Shown here piece after piece: positions 4,770 to 6,018 of a stretch of DNA of 6,018 bases. The translations under genes and the position numbers were made by a program. The notes below the pieces were generated by a model, which saw only the letters and a list, made by a program, of their open reading frames with translations, did no database searches and had not been told where the DNA came from. Position 1 is the stretch's first letter, and the number at the start of each line of letters is the position of its first letter. Location of the stretch: positions 1 to 6,018 of the forward strand of contig JAXMJH010000011.1 of NCBI GenBank assembly GCA_034376725.1, given 5' to 3'. This stretch comes from UBA11164 sp034376725 (GTDB lineage: Bacteria; Pseudomonadota; Gammaproteobacteria; Xanthomonadales; Xanthomonadaceae).

Positions 4770-4777
4770 GGGGCCGG

Positions 4778-5125
4778 TCAGTCGATGATCGACCCGTTGC
4801 GCTGTGCCAGCCGCGTGTACTCCGACAGCGTGCGCGTGGCGACGAAGTACAGATCGCGTTCGACGGGCCGCTTCAGCGGCCCGACGATGGATGCCAGATC
4901 GGACAGCTTTACCGTTCCCAGGGTAGGCATCCCGATCCCCAGGTCGATCAGGCCGTGGGCCGTGTCGCCATCCGCGGGATCGAGCGAGGCCAGCAGCCAG
5001 GTGGCGTGCGCGTCCGGGGTGAACAGGCGCACTATCGGCAGCAGATCGGTGGCGTGGCCGGCAGCACGCGCCTCGCCGTTGGCGAATAGCCGCGCGCGTT
5101 GCTCGTCAGTGATAAGCGGGCTCAT
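4778..5125 (-). CDS. DUF2958 family protein
   Basis: The product is 115 aa, the usual size for DUF2958, a small cytoplasmic protein family common on ICEs and plasmids of proteobacteria and of unknown biochemical function. Recognisable blocks are the start MSPLITDEQRARLFANG, VRLFTPDAHATWLLASLDPADGD (32-54), HGLIDLGIGMPTLGTVKLSDLASI (57-80) and PVERDLYF (87-94). No signal peptide, membrane segment or clear catalytic motif is evident. The ATG at 5125 gives the family's usual N-terminus, with GGAGGGG about 10 bases upstream; the in-frame ATG at 5149 would overlap that site. It reads in the same direction as the DUF2285 gene but is separated by 356 bp containing hairpins, so it is probably a separate transcript. 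It lies upstream of the ICE maintenance block, next to the divergent XRE repressor. Confidence 0.85.
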   Translation of the reverse strand: MSPLITDEQRARLFANGEARAAGHATDLLPIVRLFTPDAHATWLLASLDPADGDTAHGLIDLGIGMPTLGTVKLSDLASIVGPLKRPVERDLYFVATRTLSEYTRLAQRNGSIID

Positions 5126-5219
5126 GGTCACGCTTCCCCTCCGATACACGGAATCGCCGAATCACGTCTGCGCGTCTACGTACAAGCGCAAAAGCGCAAG
5201 CCAACACATCCGCAGTCAC

Positions 5220-5326
5220 GTAAAGGCACGAAGGCGCATTGACGGAAGCCAGCAAAGACACGGATGCGATTCCATGGATTTGATGCCAGTCGCAGATACG
5301 GATTTCTGTAAAGGCACGGATGCGCA
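5220..5326 (+). repeat. Degenerate 19-bp direct repeats (three copies)
   Basis: GTAAAGGCACGAAGGCGCA (5220-5238), GCAAAGACACGGATGCGAT (5252-5270) and GTAAAGGCACGGATGCGCA (5308-5326) are clearly related; the first and third differ at two positions. A partial relative, CAGATACGGAT, lies at 5293-5303 and ACACGGAATCG lies at 5146-5156. Intervals of 32 and 56 bp are irregular, so this is not a regular iteron or CRISPR array. The copies may be regulator-binding sites or remnants of local duplication. Confidence 0.5.
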
Positions 5327-5339
5327 GAGCAACATCAAA

Positions 5340-5369
5340 TGAACACTATAGATTGTAGCCCTATAGGGC
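5340..5369 (+). promoter_or_regulatory. Candidate promoter overlapping a 12-bp palindrome, upstream of the XRE gene
   Basis: TGAACA (5340-5345) and TATAGG (5363-5368) are separated by 17 bp, each matching four of six consensus bases. The -10 lies inside the perfect palindrome GCCCTATAGGGC (5358-5369). A second CTATAG lies at 5346-5351, 15 bp before the one in the palindrome. A start near 5375 would leave a leader of about 34 nt with an AGGGG ribosome binding site. XRE proteins usually repress their own promoter by binding such dyads. Confidence 0.45.
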
Positions 5370-5408
5370 GCAATCGGTTGTCATTCTGGATTTTAGGGGT
5401 AGTCCAGC

Positions 5409-5699
5409 ATGACAACGGTCAAGCCATCTTTGCCAGACGCGCTACGCCGTATCAGGAAGGCCCGTGGTCTGAGCCAAGAAGCGTTCTCGGATGTATCGAG
5501 CCGCACTTACTTGAGCACCTTGGAGCGCGACCTGAAAAGCCCAACCCTCAGTAAACTAGCCGAGCTGTGCGAGGTTATGGAGGTGCATCCGCTCACTCTG
5601 CTGACGCTGGCCTATGCCGGCAACAGCGAGACACAGGCTGACCAGCTCCTAGCACAAATACGACAGGAGCTGAAAGTGATTGCCGGCGATGGTTTATGA
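5409..5699 (+). CDS. XRE-family helix-turn-helix transcriptional regulator
   Basis: The product is 96 aa, with a lambda-Cro/CI-type (HTH_3) domain at about 8-66: ALRRIRKARGLSQEAFSD, the turn VSSRTYLSTLERDLKSP with the recognition helix around TYLSTLERD, then TLSKLAELCEVMEVHPLTLL. The C-terminal 30 residues (QADQLLAQIRQELKVI) look helical and may dimerise. AGGGG lies 9 bases before the ATG. It is the only backbone-side gene on the plus strand and reads away from DUF2958. G+C is about 57% in its first 180 bases, below the ICE genes, hinting at separate acquisition. It probably represses itself and perhaps the divergent DUF2958 gene. Its stop overlaps by 6 bp with the end of the converging transposase frame from the adjacent insertion sequence, but the length looks normal for a small XRE regulator, so it is probably intact. 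Confidence 0.88.
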   Translation: MTTVKPSLPDALRRIRKARGLSQEAFSDVSSRTYLSTLERDLKSPTLSKLAELCEVMEVHPLTLLTLAYAGNSETQADQLLAQIRQELKVIAGDGL

Positions 5700-6018
5700 G
5701 GAACGACAGTCGGCCACAAACGAGCGATGACCCGTAGCTGGTTGCGTGTAGTTGTCACGTCCCGGCCGATTACTCGGTTTTCGAAGAAACAACTCCGGTT
5801 TTGAAGCGTACCAATCCTGAAGTGCCTGCACGGGCGTTTGGGCGTTCAGTGCCTGCTGGGGTAAGTGATGGTTGTAGAGCGTGACATAGCGGTGCAGGGT
5901 CTGCTCCAGGTCCTCACCGGACCGGAAATGGTGCGTGCGCAGCAGGTCGGCGATACGCCCGTTGAAGCGCTCCACCATGCCGTTGGTCTGCGGGTGGCGC
6001 GGGGGCGTCAGGCGGTGC
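5694..6018 (-). CDS. IS481-like DDE transposase, C-terminal part (cut by window edge)
   Basis: About 107 C-terminal residues are visible; the upstream part lies beyond the right edge. The frame reads HRLTPPRHPQTNGMVERFNGRIAD..., the block around the catalytic glutamate of rve-type (IS3/IS481) transposases, here the E of MVERFNGR. It continues with THHFRSGEDLEQTLHRYVTLYNHHLPQQALN and TPVQALQDWYASKPELF, typical of IS481 C-termini. After PSNRPGRDN an extra 18-residue tail (YTQPATGHRSF...) runs to a TAA that overlaps the XRE stop codon. That tail probably reads into DNA outside the insertion sequence. The D-D residues of the catalytic triad are outside the window, so activity cannot be judged. 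Confidence 0.85.
   Translation of the reverse strand, partial: HRLTPPRHPQTNGMVERFNGRIADLLRTHHFRSGEDLEQTLHRYVTLYNHHLPQQALNAQTPVQALQDWYASKPELFLRKPSNRPGRDNYTQPATGHRSFVADCRSS
5747..6018 (-). mobile_element. IS481-like insertion sequence, right part only
   Basis: The element extends past the right edge. Its end towards the XRE gene is probably at TGTAGTTGTCACG (5747) or TGTCACG (5753), since IS481 elements commonly begin TGT and the conserved transposase sequence stops near here. The matching terminal inverted repeat and any target duplication lie outside the window or cannot be paired, so the boundary is approximate. Confidence 0.5.

Larger units (their letters stand above)
4422..4777. other. 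356-bp gene-free region between DUF2285 and DUF2958 genes, rich in inverted repeats
   Basis: No open frame here has a ribosome binding site or recognisable product. The left part (4422-4530) is the leader of the DUF2285 gene with a candidate promoter. The right part (4647-4769) holds four inverted repeats in a row, listed separately. The two nearest DUF2958 could terminate that gene; the others could be operators or part of a DNA-processing site. Confidence 0.6.
5126..5408. other. Divergent intergenic region between DUF2958 and XRE genes
   Basis: This 283-bp gap separates minus-strand DUF2958 from the plus-strand XRE gene and so should hold two outward promoters. G+C falls (29 of 60 at 5281-5340). 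It contains degenerate direct repeats (5220-5326), the tandem AAGCGCAA copies at 5184-5199, and the palindrome plus promoter-like hexamers just before the XRE gene. No convincing DUF2958 promoter was found. Confidence 0.55.

Noticed and set aside
5220..5326. Possible CRISPR array
   Set aside because: Repeats are degenerate, only three, unevenly spaced and without uniform spacers; no cas genes are nearby.

Overview
The window is GC-rich proteobacterial DNA. Coding parts run near 65-70% G+C by eye; one 60-base line at 4321-4380 counts 42 G/C. It carries a compact block of genes typical of integrative and conjugative elements (ICEs) of the Tn4371-like / trb type found in beta- and gammaproteobacteria such as Xanthomonas, Pseudomonas and Burkholderia relatives. 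No host marker gene is present, so the species cannot be named.

Layout. Eight backbone genes all read on the minus strand. In transcription order (right to left) they are a DUF2958 protein (4778-5125), a DUF2285/DUF6499 regulator-like protein (3639-4421), an AlpA/excisionase-like helix-turn-helix protein (3265-3555), a RepA-type replication initiator (2411-3238), ParA (1483-2121), a small ribbon-helix-helix partner (1244-1486), a DUF2840 protein (714-1247) and a TraF/S26 conjugation peptidase (154-717). The last four are joined by three successive ATGA overlaps and look translationally coupled. The first 153 bases hold little more than a hairpin and possibly the start of the next gene.

The most informative non-coding stretch is the 289 bp between repA and parA. 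It contains three 19-bp iteron-like direct repeats at 23-24 bp spacing, an A+T-rich core (18 of 60 G/C at 2221-2280) with repeated AAGTTAGA-type motifs, a 20-bp inverted repeat with perfect 9-bp arms, and a DnaA-box-like TTATCCACC. This is the architecture of a theta-type replication origin and/or a partition site. With repA and parA on either side, it suggests an element that can replicate and segregate as an episome after excision.

A second non-coding stretch (4422-4777) carries four consecutive inverted repeats between DUF2958 and DUF2285. One of them shares the core CGGTCTGAA with a site just upstream of the helix-turn-helix gene.

The right end differs. G+C drops to about 48-60%, with degenerate direct repeats at 5220-5326 and a divergently oriented XRE-type repressor gene (5409-5699) whose probable promoter overlaps a 12-bp palindrome. 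A truncated IS481-like transposase then enters from the right edge on the minus strand, and its reading frame runs out of the insertion sequence into the end of the XRE gene. This end looks like an accessory or rearranged flank of the ICE backbone.
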